From contig OU612069.1 in the NCBI GenBank assembly GCA_914767715.1, forward strand, positions 8,246,001-8,310,000: DNA of 64,000 bases. Direction: 5' to 3'. The DNA is from Membranipora membranacea. Lineage: Eukaryota; Bryozoa; Gymnolaemata; Cheilostomatida; Membraniporidae. The position numbers and the translations under genes are program-made. Shown here one piece after another: positions 51,594 through 63,988 of the stretch. Under the pieces are notes generated by a model. That model saw nothing but the letters and a program-made list of their open reading frames with translations. It did not search any database and had not been told where the DNA came from. Numbering within the stretch: position 1 is the stretch's first letter; each line of letters opens with the position of its first letter.

Positions 51594-52933
51594 AACCTGG
51601 CTGCTAATTAAGCTGACTTGAAATTTACAAAAATATACCAAGGGAGGGTATCACGCTTTTTTTTCGCTCGGATCAAAAAATAGATTTCGTTCCAACCTAC
51701 CTCAAAAGGAGAAGCAACTCCTGCTCGTCTCAAATCTGAAATCCGTTTTGTTTTGCGGGTCTCCCTTCTCCGTCAGCACCAACTTTAACGACGCCCACTT
51801 TCGCACTAAAAAAACATGCCAAACGGCAGCAGTAAAAAATTCAAAGTCTATCACAATCATATGAAACTCTGACCAGTTCAAGCCCTCAAACACCTTATTC
51901 AAAATCCAGAATATGGAGATTCTCAGATATCCTGGCTGCTAATTAAGCTGACTTGAAATTTACAAAAATATACCAAGGGAGGGTATCACGCTTTTTTTTC
52001 GCTCGGATCAAAAAATAGATTTCGTTCCAACCTACCTCAAAAGGAGAAGCAACTCCTGCTCGTCTCAAATCTGAAATCCGTTTTGTTTTGCGGGTCTCCC
52101 TTCTCCGTCAGCACCAACTTTAACGACGCCCACTTTCGCACTAAAAAAACATGCCAAACGGCAGCAGTAAAAAATTCAAAGTCTATCACAATCATATGAA
52201 ACTCTGACCAGTTCAAGCCCTCAAACACCTTATTGAAAATCCAGAATATGGAGATTCTCAGATAACCTGGCTGCTAATTAAGCTGACTTGAAATTTACAA
52301 ATATATACCAAGGGAGGGTATCACGCTTTTTTTTCGCTCGGATCAAAAAATAGATTTCGTTCCAACCTACCTCAAAAGGAGAAGCAACTCCTGCTCGTCT
52401 CAAATCTGAAATCCGTTTTGTTTTGCGGGTCTCCCTTCTCCGTCAGCACCAACTTTAACGACGCCCACTTTCGCACTAAAAAAACATGCCAAACGGCAGC
52501 AGTAAAAAATTCAAAGTCTATCACAATCATATGAAACTCTGACCAGTTCAAGCCCTCAAACACCTTATTCAAAATCCAGAATATGGAGATTCTCTGATAT
52601 CCTGGCTGCTAATTAAGCTGACTTGAAATTTACAAAAATATACCAAGGGAGGGTATCACGCTTTTTTTTCGCTCGGATCAAAAAATAGATTTCGTTCTAA
52701 CCCACCTCAAAAGGAGAAGCAACTCCTGCTCGTCTCAAATCTGAAATCCGTTTTGTTTTGCGGGTCTCCCTTCTCCGTCAGCACCAACTTTAACGACGCC
52801 CTCTTTCGCACTAAAAAAACATGCCAAACGGCAGCAGTAAAAAATTCAAAGTCTATCACAATCATATGAAACTCTGACCAGTTCAAGCCCTCAAACACCT
52901 TATTCAAAATCCAGAATATGGAGATTCTCAGAT
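51594..52933 (+). repeat. 4-monomer block repeated 6030 bp downstream, copy 1
   Basis: Markers gatatcc near 51929, gatatcc near 52599, and ttctaacccacc with T204 near 52696 recur at the same spacing at 57624-58963, exactly 6030 bp (18 x 335) away. Similarity of markers does not extend clearly beyond four monomers on either side. Confidence 0.75.
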
Positions 52934-55278
52934 AACCTGGCTGCTAATTAAGCTGACTTGAAATTTACAAAAATATACCAAGGGAGGGTATCACGCTTTT
53001 TTTTCGCTCGGATCAAAAAATAGATTTCGTTCCAACCTACCTCAAAAGGAGAAGCAACTCCTGCTCGTCTCAAATCTGAAATCCGTTTTGTTTTGCGGGT
53101 CTCCCTTCTCCGTCAGCACCAACTTTAACGACGCCCTCTTTCGCACTAAAAAAACATGCCAAACGGCATCAGTAAAAAATTCAAAGTCTATCACAATCAT
53201 ATGAAACTCTGACCAGTTCAAGCCCTCAAACACCTTATTCAAAATCCAGAATATGGAGATTCTCAGATAACCTGGCTGCTAATTAAGCTGACTTGAAATT
53301 TACAAAAATATACCAAGGGAGGGTATCACGCTTTTTTTTCGCTCGGATCAAAAAATAGATTTCGTTCCAACCTACCTCAAAAGGAGAAGCAACTCCTGCT
53401 CGTCTCAAATCTGAAATCCGTTTTGTTTTGCGGGTCTCCCTTCTCCGTCAGCACCAACTTTAACGACGCCCACTTTCGCACTAAAAAAACATGCCAAACG
53501 GCAGCAGTAAAAAATTCAAAGTCTATCACAATCATATGAAACTCTGACCAGTTCAAGCCCTCAAACACCTTATTCAAAATCCAGAATATGGAGATTCTCA
53601 GATAACCTGGCTGCTAATTAAGCTGACTTGAAATTTACAAAAATATACCAAGGGAGGGTATCACGCTTTTTTTTCGCTCGGATCAAAAAATAGATTTCGT
53701 TCCAACCTACCTCAAAAGGAGAAGCAACTCCTGCTCGTCTCAAATCTGAAATCCGTTTTGTTTTGCGGGTCTCCCTTCTCCGTCAGCACCAACTTTAACG
53801 ACGCCCACTTTCGCACTAAAAAAACATGCCAAACGGCAGCAGTAAAAAATTCAAAGTCTATCACAATCATATGAAACTCTGACCAGTTCAAGCCCTCAAA
53901 CACCTTATTCAAAATCCAGAATATGGAGATTCTCAGATAACCTGGCTGCTAATTAAGCTGACTTGAAATTTACAAAAATATACCAAGGGAGGGTATCACA
54001 CTTTTTTTTCTCTCGGATCAAAAAATAGATTTCGTTCCAACCTACCTCAAAAGGAGAAGCAACTCCTGCTCGTCTCAAATCTGAAATCCGTTTTATTTTG
54101 CGGGTCTCCCTTCTCCGTCAGCACCAACTTTAACGACGCCCACTTTCGCACTAAAAATACATGCCAAACGGCAGCAGTAAAAAATTCAAAGTCTATCACA
54201 ATCATATGAAACTCTGACCAGTTCAAGCCCTCAAACACCTTATTCAAAATCCAGAATATGGAGATTCTCAGATAACCTGGCTGCTAATTAAGCTGACTTG
54301 AAATTTACAAAAATATACCAAGGGAGGGTATCACACTTTTTTTTCGCTCGGATCAAAAAATAGATTTCGTTCCAACCTACCTCAAAAGGAGAAGCAGCTC
54401 CTGCTCGTCTCAAATCTGAAATCCGTTTTGTTTTGCGGGTCTCCCTTCTCCGTCAGCACCAACTTTAACGACGCCCACTTTCGCACTAAAAAAACATGCC
54501 AAACGGCAGCAGTAAAAAATTCAAAGTCTATCACAATCATATGAAACTCTGACCAGTTCAAGCCCTCAAACACCTTATTCAAAATCCAGAATATGGAGAT
54601 TCTCAGATAACCTGGCTGCTAATTAAGCTGACTTGAAATTTACAAAAATATACCAAGGGAGGGTATCACGCTTTTTTTTCGCTCGGATCAAAAAATAGAT
54701 TTCGTTCCAACCTACCTCAAAAGGAGAAGCAACTCCTGCTCGTCTCAAATCTGAAATCCGTTTTGTTTTGCGGGTCTCCCTTCTCCGTCAGCACCAACTT
54801 TAACGACACCCACTTTCGCACTAAAAAAACATGCCAAACGGCAGCAGTAAAAAATTCAAAGTCTATCGCAATCATATGAAACTCTGACCAGTTCAAGCCC
54901 TCAAACACCTTATTCAAAATCCAGAATATGGAGATTCTCAGATAACCTGGCTGCTAATTAAGCTGACTTGAAATTTACAAAAATATACCAAGGGAGGGTA
55001 TCACGCTTTTTTTTCGCTCGGATCAAAAAATAGATTTCGTTCCAACCTACCTCAAAAGGAGAAGCAACTCCTGCTCGTCTCAAATCTGAAATCCGTTTTG
55101 TTTTGCGGGTCTCCCTTCTCCGTCAGCACCAACTTTAACGACGCCCACTTTCGCACTAAAAAAACATGCCAAACGGCAGCAGTAAAAAATTCAAAGTCTA
55201 TCTCAATCATATGAAACTCTGACCAGTTCAAGCCCTCAAACACCTTATTCAAAATCCAGAATATGGAGATTCTCAGAT
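52934..55278 (+). repeat. Satellite stretch, mostly A204 monomers
   Basis: Seven monomers of ordinary length. The first has T204 and gcatcag near 53168; the next six are A204. Markers include cactttttttttctctcgg near 53999, ctaaaaatac near 54153 (shared with 62197), gaagcagctc near 54393, gacaccc near 54807, and tatcgca and tatctca variants near 54867 and 55202. No clear HOR period is visible. Confidence 0.75.
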
Positions 55279-57623
55279 AACCTGGCTGCTAATTAAGCTG
55301 ACTTGAAATTTACAAAAATATACCAAGGGAGGGTATCACGCTTTTTTTTCGCTCGGATCAAAAAATAGATTTCGTTCCAACCTACCTCAAAAGGAGAAGC
55401 AACTCCTGCTCGTCTCAAATCTGAAATCCGTTTTGTTTTGCGGGTCTCCCTTCTCCGTCAGCACCAACTTTAACGACGCCCTCTTTCGCACTAAAAAAAC
55501 ATGCCAAACGGCAGCAGTAAAAAATTCAAAGTCTATCACAATCATATGAAACTCTGACCAGTTCAAGCCCTCAAACACCTTATTCAAAATCCAGAATATG
55601 GAGATTCTCAGATAACCTGGCTGCTAATTAAGCTGACTTGAAATTTACAAAAATATACCAAGGGAGGGTATCACGCTTTTTTTTCGCTCGGATCAAAAAA
55701 TAGATTTCGTTCCAACCTACCTCAAAAGGAGAAGCAACTCCTGCTCGTCTCAAATCTGAAATCCGTTTTGTTTTGCGGGTCTCCCTTCTCCGTCAGCACC
55801 AACTTTAACGACGCCCTCTTTCGCACTAAAAAAACATGCCAAACGGCAGCAGTAAAAAATTCAAAGTCTATCACAATCATATGAAACTCTGACCAGTTCA
55901 AGCCCTCAAACACCTTATTCAAAATCCAGAATATGGAGATTCTCAGATAACCTGGCTGCTAATTAAGCTGACTTGAAATTTACAAAAATATACCAAGGGA
56001 GGGTATCACGCTTTTTTTTCGCTCGGATCAAAAAATAGATTTCGTTCCAACCTACCTCAAAAGGAGAAGCAACTCCTGCTCGTCTCAAATCTGAAATCCG
56101 TTTTGTTTTGCGGGTCTCCCTTCTCCGTCAGCACCAACTTTAACGACGCCCACTTTCGCACTAAAAAAACATGCCAAACGGCAGCAGTAAAAAATTCAAA
56201 GTCTATCACAATCATATGAAATTCTGACCAGTTCAAGCCCTCAAACACCTTATTCAAAATCCAGAATATGGAGATTCTCAGATAACCTGGCTGCTAATTA
56301 AGCTGACTTGAAATTTACAAAAATATACCAAGGGAGGGTATCACGCTTTTTTTTCGCTCGGATCAAAAAATAGATTTCGTTCCAACCTACCTCAAAAGGA
56401 GAAGCAACTCCTGCTCGTCTCAAATCTGAAATCCGTTTCGTTTTGCGGGTCTCCCTTCTCCGTCAGCACCAACTTTAACGACGCCCTCTTTCGCACTAAA
56501 AAAACATGCCAAACGGCAGCAGTAAAAAATTCAAAGTCTATCACAATCATATGAAACTCTGACCAGTTCAAGCCCTCAAACACCTTATTCAAAATCCAGA
56601 ATATGGAGATTCTCAGATAACCTGGCTGCTAATTAAGCTGACTTGAAATTTACAAAAATATACCAAGGGAGGGTATCACGCTTTTTTTTCGCTCGGATCA
56701 AAAAATAGATTTCGTTCCAACCTACCTCAAAAGGAGAAGCAACTCCTGCTCGTCTCAAAACTGAAATCCGTTTTGTTTTGCGGGTCTCCCTTCTCCGTCA
56801 GCACCAACTTTAACGACGCCCTCTTTCGCACTAAAAAAACATGCCAAACGGCAGCAGTAAAAAATTCAAAGTCTATCACAATCATATGAAACTCTGACCA
56901 GTTCAAGCCCTCAAACACCTTATTCAAAATCCAGAATATGGAGATTCTCAGATAACCTGGCTGCTAATTAAGCTGACTTGAAATTTACAAAAATATACCA
57001 AGGGAGGGTATCACGCTTTTTTTTCGCTCGGATCAAAAAATAGATTTCGTTCCAACCTACCTCAAAAGGAGAAGCAACTCCTGCTCGTCTCAAATCTGAA
57101 ATCCGTTTTGTTTTGCGGGTCTCCCTTCTCCGTCAGCACCAACTTTAACGACGCCCTCTTTCGCACTAAAAAAACATGCCAAACGGCAGCAGTAAAAAAT
57201 TCAAAGTCTATCACAATCATATGAAACTCTGACCAGTTCAAGCCCTCAAACACCTTATTCAAAATCCAGAATATGGAGATTCTCAGATAACCTGGCTGCT
57301 AATTAAGCTGACTTGAAATTTACAAAAATATACCAAGGGAGGGTATCACGCTTTTTTTTCGCTCGGATCAAAAAATAGATTTCGTTCCAACCTACCTCAA
57401 AAGGAGAAGCAACTCCTGCTCGTCTCAAATCTGAAATCCGTTTTGTTTTGCGGGTCTCCCTTCTCCGTCAGCACCAACTTTAACGACGCCCACTTTCGCA
57501 CTAAAAAAACATGCCAAACGGCAGCAGTAAAAAATTCAAAGTCTATCACAATCATATGAAATTCTGACCAGTTCAAGCCCTCAAACACCTTATTCAAAAT
57601 CCAGAATATGGAGATTCTCAGAT
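55279..57623 (+). repeat. 4-monomer periodic block (T204,T204,A204,T204)
   Basis: Monomers at 55279, 55614, 55949 and 56284 read T204, T204, A204 with gaaattctg, then T204 with tttcgttttg. The next three repeat T204, T204, A204 with gaaattctg (near 57559), 1340 bp on. The first four also match the series at 47909-49248 (T204, T204, gaaattctg, tttcgttttg), 7370 bp upstream or 22 x 335. Confidence 0.72.
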
Positions 57624-58963
57624 AACCTGGCTGCTAATTAAGCTGACTTGAAATTTACAAAAATATACCAAGGGAGGGTATCACGCTTTTTTTTCGCTCG
57701 GATCAAAAAATAGATTTCGTTCCAACCTACCTCAAAAGGAGAAGCAACTCCTGCTCGTCTCAAATCTGAAATCCGTTTTGTTTTGCGGGTCTCCCTTCTC
57801 CGTCAGCACCAACTTTAACGACGCCCACTTTCGCACTAAAAAAACATGCCAAACGGCAGCAGTAAAAAATTCAAAGTCTATCACAATCATATGAAACTCT
57901 GACCAGTTCAAGCCCTCAAACACCTTATTCAAAATCCAGAATATGGAGATTCTCAGATATCCTGGCTGCTAATTAAGCTGACTTGAAATTTACAAAAATA
58001 TACCAAGGGAGGGTATCACGCTTTTTTTTCGCTCGGATCAAAAAATAGATTTCGTTCCAACCTACCTCAAAAGGAGAAGCAACTCCTGCTCGTCTCAAAT
58101 CTGAAATCCGTTTTGTTTTGCGGGTCTCCCTTCTCCGTCAGCACCAACTTTAACGACGCCCACTTTCGCACTAAAAAAACATGCCAAACGGCAGCAGTAA
58201 AAAATTCAAAGTCTATCACAATCATATGAAACTCTGACCAGTTCAAGCCCTCAAACACCTTATTCAAAATCCAGAATATGGAGATTCTCAGATAACCTGG
58301 CTGCTAATTAAGCTGACTTGAAATTTACAAAAATATACCAAGGGAGGGTATCACGCTTTTTTTTCGCTCGGATCAAAAAATAGATTTCGTTCCAACCTAC
58401 CTCAAAAGGAGAAGCAACTCCTGCTCGTCTCAAATCTGAAATCCGTTTTGTTTTGCGGGTCTCCCTTCTCCGTCAGCACCAACTTTAACGACGCCCACTT
58501 TCGCACTAAAAAAACATGCCAAACGGCAGCAGTAAAAAATTCAAAGTCTATCACAATCATATGAAACTCTGACCAGTTCAAGCCCTCAAACACCTTATTC
58601 AAAATCCAGAATATGGAGATTCTCAGATATCCTGGCTGCTAATTAAGCTGACTTGAAATTTACAAAAATATACCAAGGGAGGGTATCACGCTTTTTTTTC
58701 GCTCGGATCAAAAAATAGATTTCGTTCTAACCCACCTCAAAAGGAGAAGCAACTCCTGCTCGTCTCAAATCTGAAATCCGTTTTGTTTTGCGGGTCTCCC
58801 TTCTCCGTCAGCACCAACTTTAACGACGCCCTCTTTCGCACTAAAAAAACATGCCAAACGGCAGCAGTAAAAAATTCAAAGTCTATCACAATCATATGAA
58901 ACTCTGACCAGTTCAAGCCCTCAAACACCTTATTCAAAATCCAGAATATGGAGATTCTCAGAT
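57624..58963 (+). repeat. 4-monomer block repeated, copy 2
   Basis: This is the partner of 51594-52933. It carries gatatcc near 57959 and 58629 and ttctaacccacc with T204 near 58726. It lacks the private changes of copy 1 (tattgaaaa near 52235, tctctgat near 52594), so copy 1 has picked up its own mutations. Confidence 0.75.
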
Positions 58964-61900
58964 AACCTGGCTGCTAATTAAGCTGACTTGAAATTTACAA
59001 AAATATACCAAGGGAGGGTATCACGCTTTTTTTTCGCTCGGATCAAAAAATAGATTTCGTTCCAACCTACCTCAAAAGGAGAAGCAACTCCTGCTCGTCT
59101 CAAATCTGAAATCCGTTTTGTTTTGCGGGTCTCCCTTCTCCGTCAGCACCAACTTTAACGACGCCCACTTTCGCACTAAAAAAACATGCCAAACGGCAGC
59201 AGTAAAAAATTCAAAGTCTATCACAATCATATGAAACTCTGACCAGTTCAAGCCCTCAAACACCTTATTCAAAATCCAGAATATGGAGATTCTCAGATAA
59301 CCTGGCTGCTAATTAAGCTGACTTGAAATTTACAAAAATATACCAAGGGAGGGTATCACGCTTTTTTTTCGCTCGGATCAAAAAATAGATTTCGTTCCAA
59401 CCTACCTCAAAAGGAGAAGCAACTCCTGCGCGTCTCAAATCTGAAATCCGTTTTGTTTTGCGGGTCTCCCTTCTCCGTCAGCACCAACTTTAACGACGCC
59501 CTCTTTCGCACTAAAAAAACATGCCAAACGGCAGCAGTAAAAAATTCAAAGTCTATCACAATCATATGAAACTCTGACCAGTTCAAGCCCTCAAACACCT
59601 TATTCAAAATCCAGAATATGGAGATTCTCAGATAACCTGGCTGCTAATTAAGCTGACTTGAAATTTACAAAAATATACCAAGGGAGGGTATCACGCTTTT
59701 TTTTCGCTCGGATCAATAAATAGATTTCGTTCCAACCTACCTCAAAAGGAGAAGCAACTCCTGCTCGTCTCAAATCTGAAATCCGTTTTGTTTTGCGGGT
59801 CTCCCTTCTCCGTCAGCACCAACTTTAACGACGCCCACTTTCGCACTAAAAAAACATGCCAAACGGCAGCAGTAAAAAATTCAAAGTCTATCACAATCAT
59901 ATGAAACTCTGACCAGTTCAAGCCCTCAAACACCTTATTCAAAATCCAGAATATGGAGATTCTCAGATAACCTGGCTGCTAATTAAGCTGACTTGAAATT
60001 TACAAAAATATACCAAGGGAGGGTATCACGCTTTTTTTTCGCTCGGATCAAAAAATAGATTTCGTTCCAACCTACCTCAAAAGGAGAAGCAACTCCTGCT
60101 CGTCTCAAATCTGAAATCCGTTTTGTTTTGCGGGTCTCCCTTCTCCGTCAGCACCAACTTTAACGACGCCCACTTTCGCACTAAAAAAACATGCCAAACG
60201 GCAGCAGTAAAAAATTCAAAGTCTATCACAATCATATGAAACTCTGACCAGTTCAAGCCCTCAAACACCTTATTCAAAATCCAGAATATGGAGATTCTCA
60301 GATAACCTGGCTGCTAATTAAGCTGACTTGAAATTTACAAAAATATACCAAGGGAGGGTATCACGCTTTTTTTTCGCTCGGATCAAAGAATAGATTTCGT
60401 TCCAACCTACCTCAAAAGGAGAAGCAACTCCTGCTCGTCTCAAATCTGAAATCCGTTTTGTTTTGCGGGTCTCCCTTCTCCGTCAGCACCAACTTTAACG
60501 ACGCCCTCTTTCGCACTAAAAAAACATGCCAAACGGCAGCAGTAAAAAATTCAAAGTCTATCACAATCATATGAAACTCTGACCAGTTCAAGCCCTCAAA
60601 CACCTCATTCAAAATCCAGAATATGGAGATTCTCAGATAACCTGGCTGCTAATTAAGCTGACTTGAAATTTACAAAAATATACCAAGGGAGGGTATCACG
60701 CTTTTTTTTCGCTCGGATCAAAAAATAGATTTCATTCCAACCTACCTCAAAAGGAGAAGCAACTCCTGCTCGTCTCAAATCTGAAATCCGTTTTGTTTTG
60801 CGGGTCTCCCTTCTCCGTCAGCACCAACTTTAACGACGCCCACTTTCGCACTAAAAAAACATGCCAAACGGCAGCAGTAAAAAATTCAAAGTCTATCACA
60901 ATCATATGAAACTCTGACCAGTTCAAGCCCTCAAACACCTTATTCAAAATCCAGAATATGGAGATTCTCAGATAACCTGGCTGCTAATTAAGCTGACTTG
61001 AAATTTACAAAAATATACCAAGGGAGGGTATCACGCTTTTTTTTCGCTCGGATCAAAAAATAGATTTCGTTCCAACCTACCTCAAAAGGAGAAGCAACTC
61101 CTGCTCGTCTCAAATCTGAAATCCGTTTTGTTTTGCGGGTCTCCCTTCTCCGTCAGCACCAACTTTAACGACGCCCACTTTCGCACTAAAAAAACATGCC
61201 AAACGGCGGCAGTAAAAAATTCAAAGTCTATCACAATCATATGAAACTCTGACCAGTTCAAGCCCTCAAACACCTTATTCAAAATCCAGAATATGGAGAT
61301 TCTCAGATAACCCGGCTGCTAATTAAGCTGACTTGAAATTTACAAAAATATACCAAGGGAGGGTATCACGCTTTTTTTTCGCTCGGATCAAAAAATAGAT
61401 TTCGTTCCAACCTACCTCAAAAGGAGAAGCAACTCCTGCTCGTCTCAAATCTGAAATCCGTTTTGTTTTGCGGGTCTCCCTCCTCCGTCAGCACCAACTT
61501 TAACGACGCCCTCTTTCGCACTAAAAAAACATGCCAAACGGCAGCAGTAAAAAATTCAAAGTCTATCACAATCATATGAAACTCTGACCAGTTCAAGCCC
61601 TCAAACACCTTATTCAAAATCCAGAATATGGAGATTCTCAGATAACCTGGCTGCTAATTAAGCTGACTTGAAATTTACAAAAATATACCAAGGGAGGGTA
61701 TCACGCTTTTTTTTCGCTCGGATCAAAAAATAGATTTCGTTCCAACCTACCTCAAAAGGAAAAGCAACTCCTGCTCGTCTCAAATCTGAAATCCGTTTTG
61801 TTTTGCGGGTCTCCCTTCTCCGTCAGCACCAACTTTAACGACGCCCACTTTCGCACTAAAAAAACATGCCAAACGGCAGCAGTAAAAAATTCAAAGTCTA

Positions 61901-63988
61901 TCACAATCATATGAAACTCTGACCAGTTCAAGCCCTCAAACACCTTATTCAAAATCCAGAATATGGAGATTCTCAGATAACCTGGCTGCTAATTAAGCTG
62001 ACTTGAAATTTACAAAAATATACCAAGGGAGGGTATCACGCTTTTTGTTCGCTCGGATCAAAAAATAGATTTCGTTCCAACCTACCTCAAAAGGAGAAGC
62101 AACTCCTGCTCGTCTCAAATCTGAAATCCGTTTTGTTTTGCGGGTCTCCCTTCTCCGTCAGCACCAACTTTAACGACGCCCACTTTCGCACTAAAAATAC
62201 ATGCCAAACGGCAGCAGTAAAAAATTCAAAGTCTATCACAATCATATGAAACTCTGACAAGTTCAAGCCCTCAAACACCTTATTCAAAATCCAGAATATG
62301 GAGATTCTCAGATAACCTGGCTGCTAATTAAGCTGACTTGAAATTTACAAAAATATACCAAGGGAGGGTATCACGCTTTTTTTTCGCTCGGATCAAAAAA
62401 TAGATTTCGTTCCAACCTACCTCAAAAGGAGAAGCAACTCCTGCTCGTCTCAAATCTGAAATCCGTTTTGTTTTGCGGGTCTCCCTTCTCCGTCAGCACC
62501 AACTTTAACGACGCCCACTTTCGCACTAAAAAAACATGCCAAACGGCAGCAGTAAAAAATTCAAAGTCTATCACAATCATATGAAACTCTGACCAGTTCA
62601 AGCCCTCAAACACCTTATTCAAAATCCGGAATATGGAGATTCTCAGATAACCTGGCTGCTAATTAAGCTGACTTGAAATTTACAAAAATATACCAAGGGA
62701 GGGTATCACGCTTTTTTTTCGCTCGGATCAAAAAATAGATTTCGTTCCAACCTACCTCAAAAGGAGAAGCAACTCCTGCGCGTCTCAAATCTGAAATCCG
62801 TTTTGTTTTGCGGGTCTCCCTTCTCCGTCAGCACCAACTTTAACGACGCCCTCTTTCGCACTAAAAAAACATGCCAAACGGCAGCTGTAAAAAATTCAAA
62901 GTCTATCACAATCATATGAAACTCTGAACAGTTCAAGCCCTCAAACACCTTATTCAAAATCCAGAATATGGAGATTCTCAGATAACCTGGCTGCTAATTA
63001 AGCTGACTTGAAATTTACAAAAATATACCAAGGGAGGGTATCACGCTTTTTTTTCGCTCGGATCAAAAAATAGATTTCGTTCCAATCTACCTCAAAAGGA
63101 GAAGCAACTCCTGCTCGTCTCAAATCTGAAATCCGTTTTGTTTTGCGGGTCTCCCTTCTCCGTCAGCACCGACTTTAACGACGCCCACTTTCGCACTAAA
63201 AAAACATGCCAAACGGCAGCAGTAAAAAATTCAAAGTCTATCACAATCATATGAAACTCTGACCAGTTCAAGCCCTCAAACACCTTATTCAAAATCCAGA
63301 ATATGGAGATTCTCAGATAACCTGGCTGCTAATTAAGCTGACTTGAAATTTACAAAAATATACCAAGGGAGGGTATCACGCTTTTTTTTCGCTCGGATAA
63401 AAAAATAGATTTCGTTCCAACCTACCTCAAAAGGAGAAGCAACTCCTGCTCGTCTCAAATCTGAAATCCGTTTTGTTTTGCGGGTCTCCCTTCTCCGTCA
63501 GCACCAACTTTAACGACGCCCACTTTCGCACTAAAAAAACATGCCAAACGGCAGCAGTAAAAAATTCAAAGTCTATCACAATCATATGAAACTCTGACCA
63601 GTTCAAGCCCTCAAACACCTTATTCAAAATCCAGAATATGGAGATTCTCAGATAACCTGGCTGCTAATTAAGCTGACTTGAAATTTACAAAAATATACCA
63701 AGGGAGGGTATCACGCTTTTTGTTCGCTCGGATCAAAAAATAGATTTCGTTCCAACCTACCTCAAAAGGAGAAGCAACTCCTGCTCGTCTCAAATCTGAA
63801 ATCCGTTTTGTTTTGCGGGTCTCCCTTCTCCGTCAGCACCAACTTTAACGACGCCCTCTTTCGCACTAAAAAAACATGCCAAACGGCAGCAGTAAAAAAT
63901 TCAAAGTCTATCACAATCATATGAAACTCTGACCAGTTCAAGCCCTCAAACACCTTATTCAAAATCCAGAATATGGAGATTCTCAGAT
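58964..63988 (+). repeat. Satellite stretch with T-A-A triplet pattern at position 204
   Basis: From 59299 the position-204 state runs T,A,A,T,A,A,T,A,A, then one extra A, then T,A,A,T, giving a 1005-bp period broken by a single inserted monomer near 62314. The ctgcgcgtc variant occurs in monomers at 59299 and 62649, 3350 bp (10 x 335) apart. ctttttgttcg occurs near 62041 and 63716. Other private changes include caaagaat near 60386, ttcattcc near 60734, aacccgg near 61310, tccctcctcc near 61479 and accgac near 63169. Confidence 0.75.
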
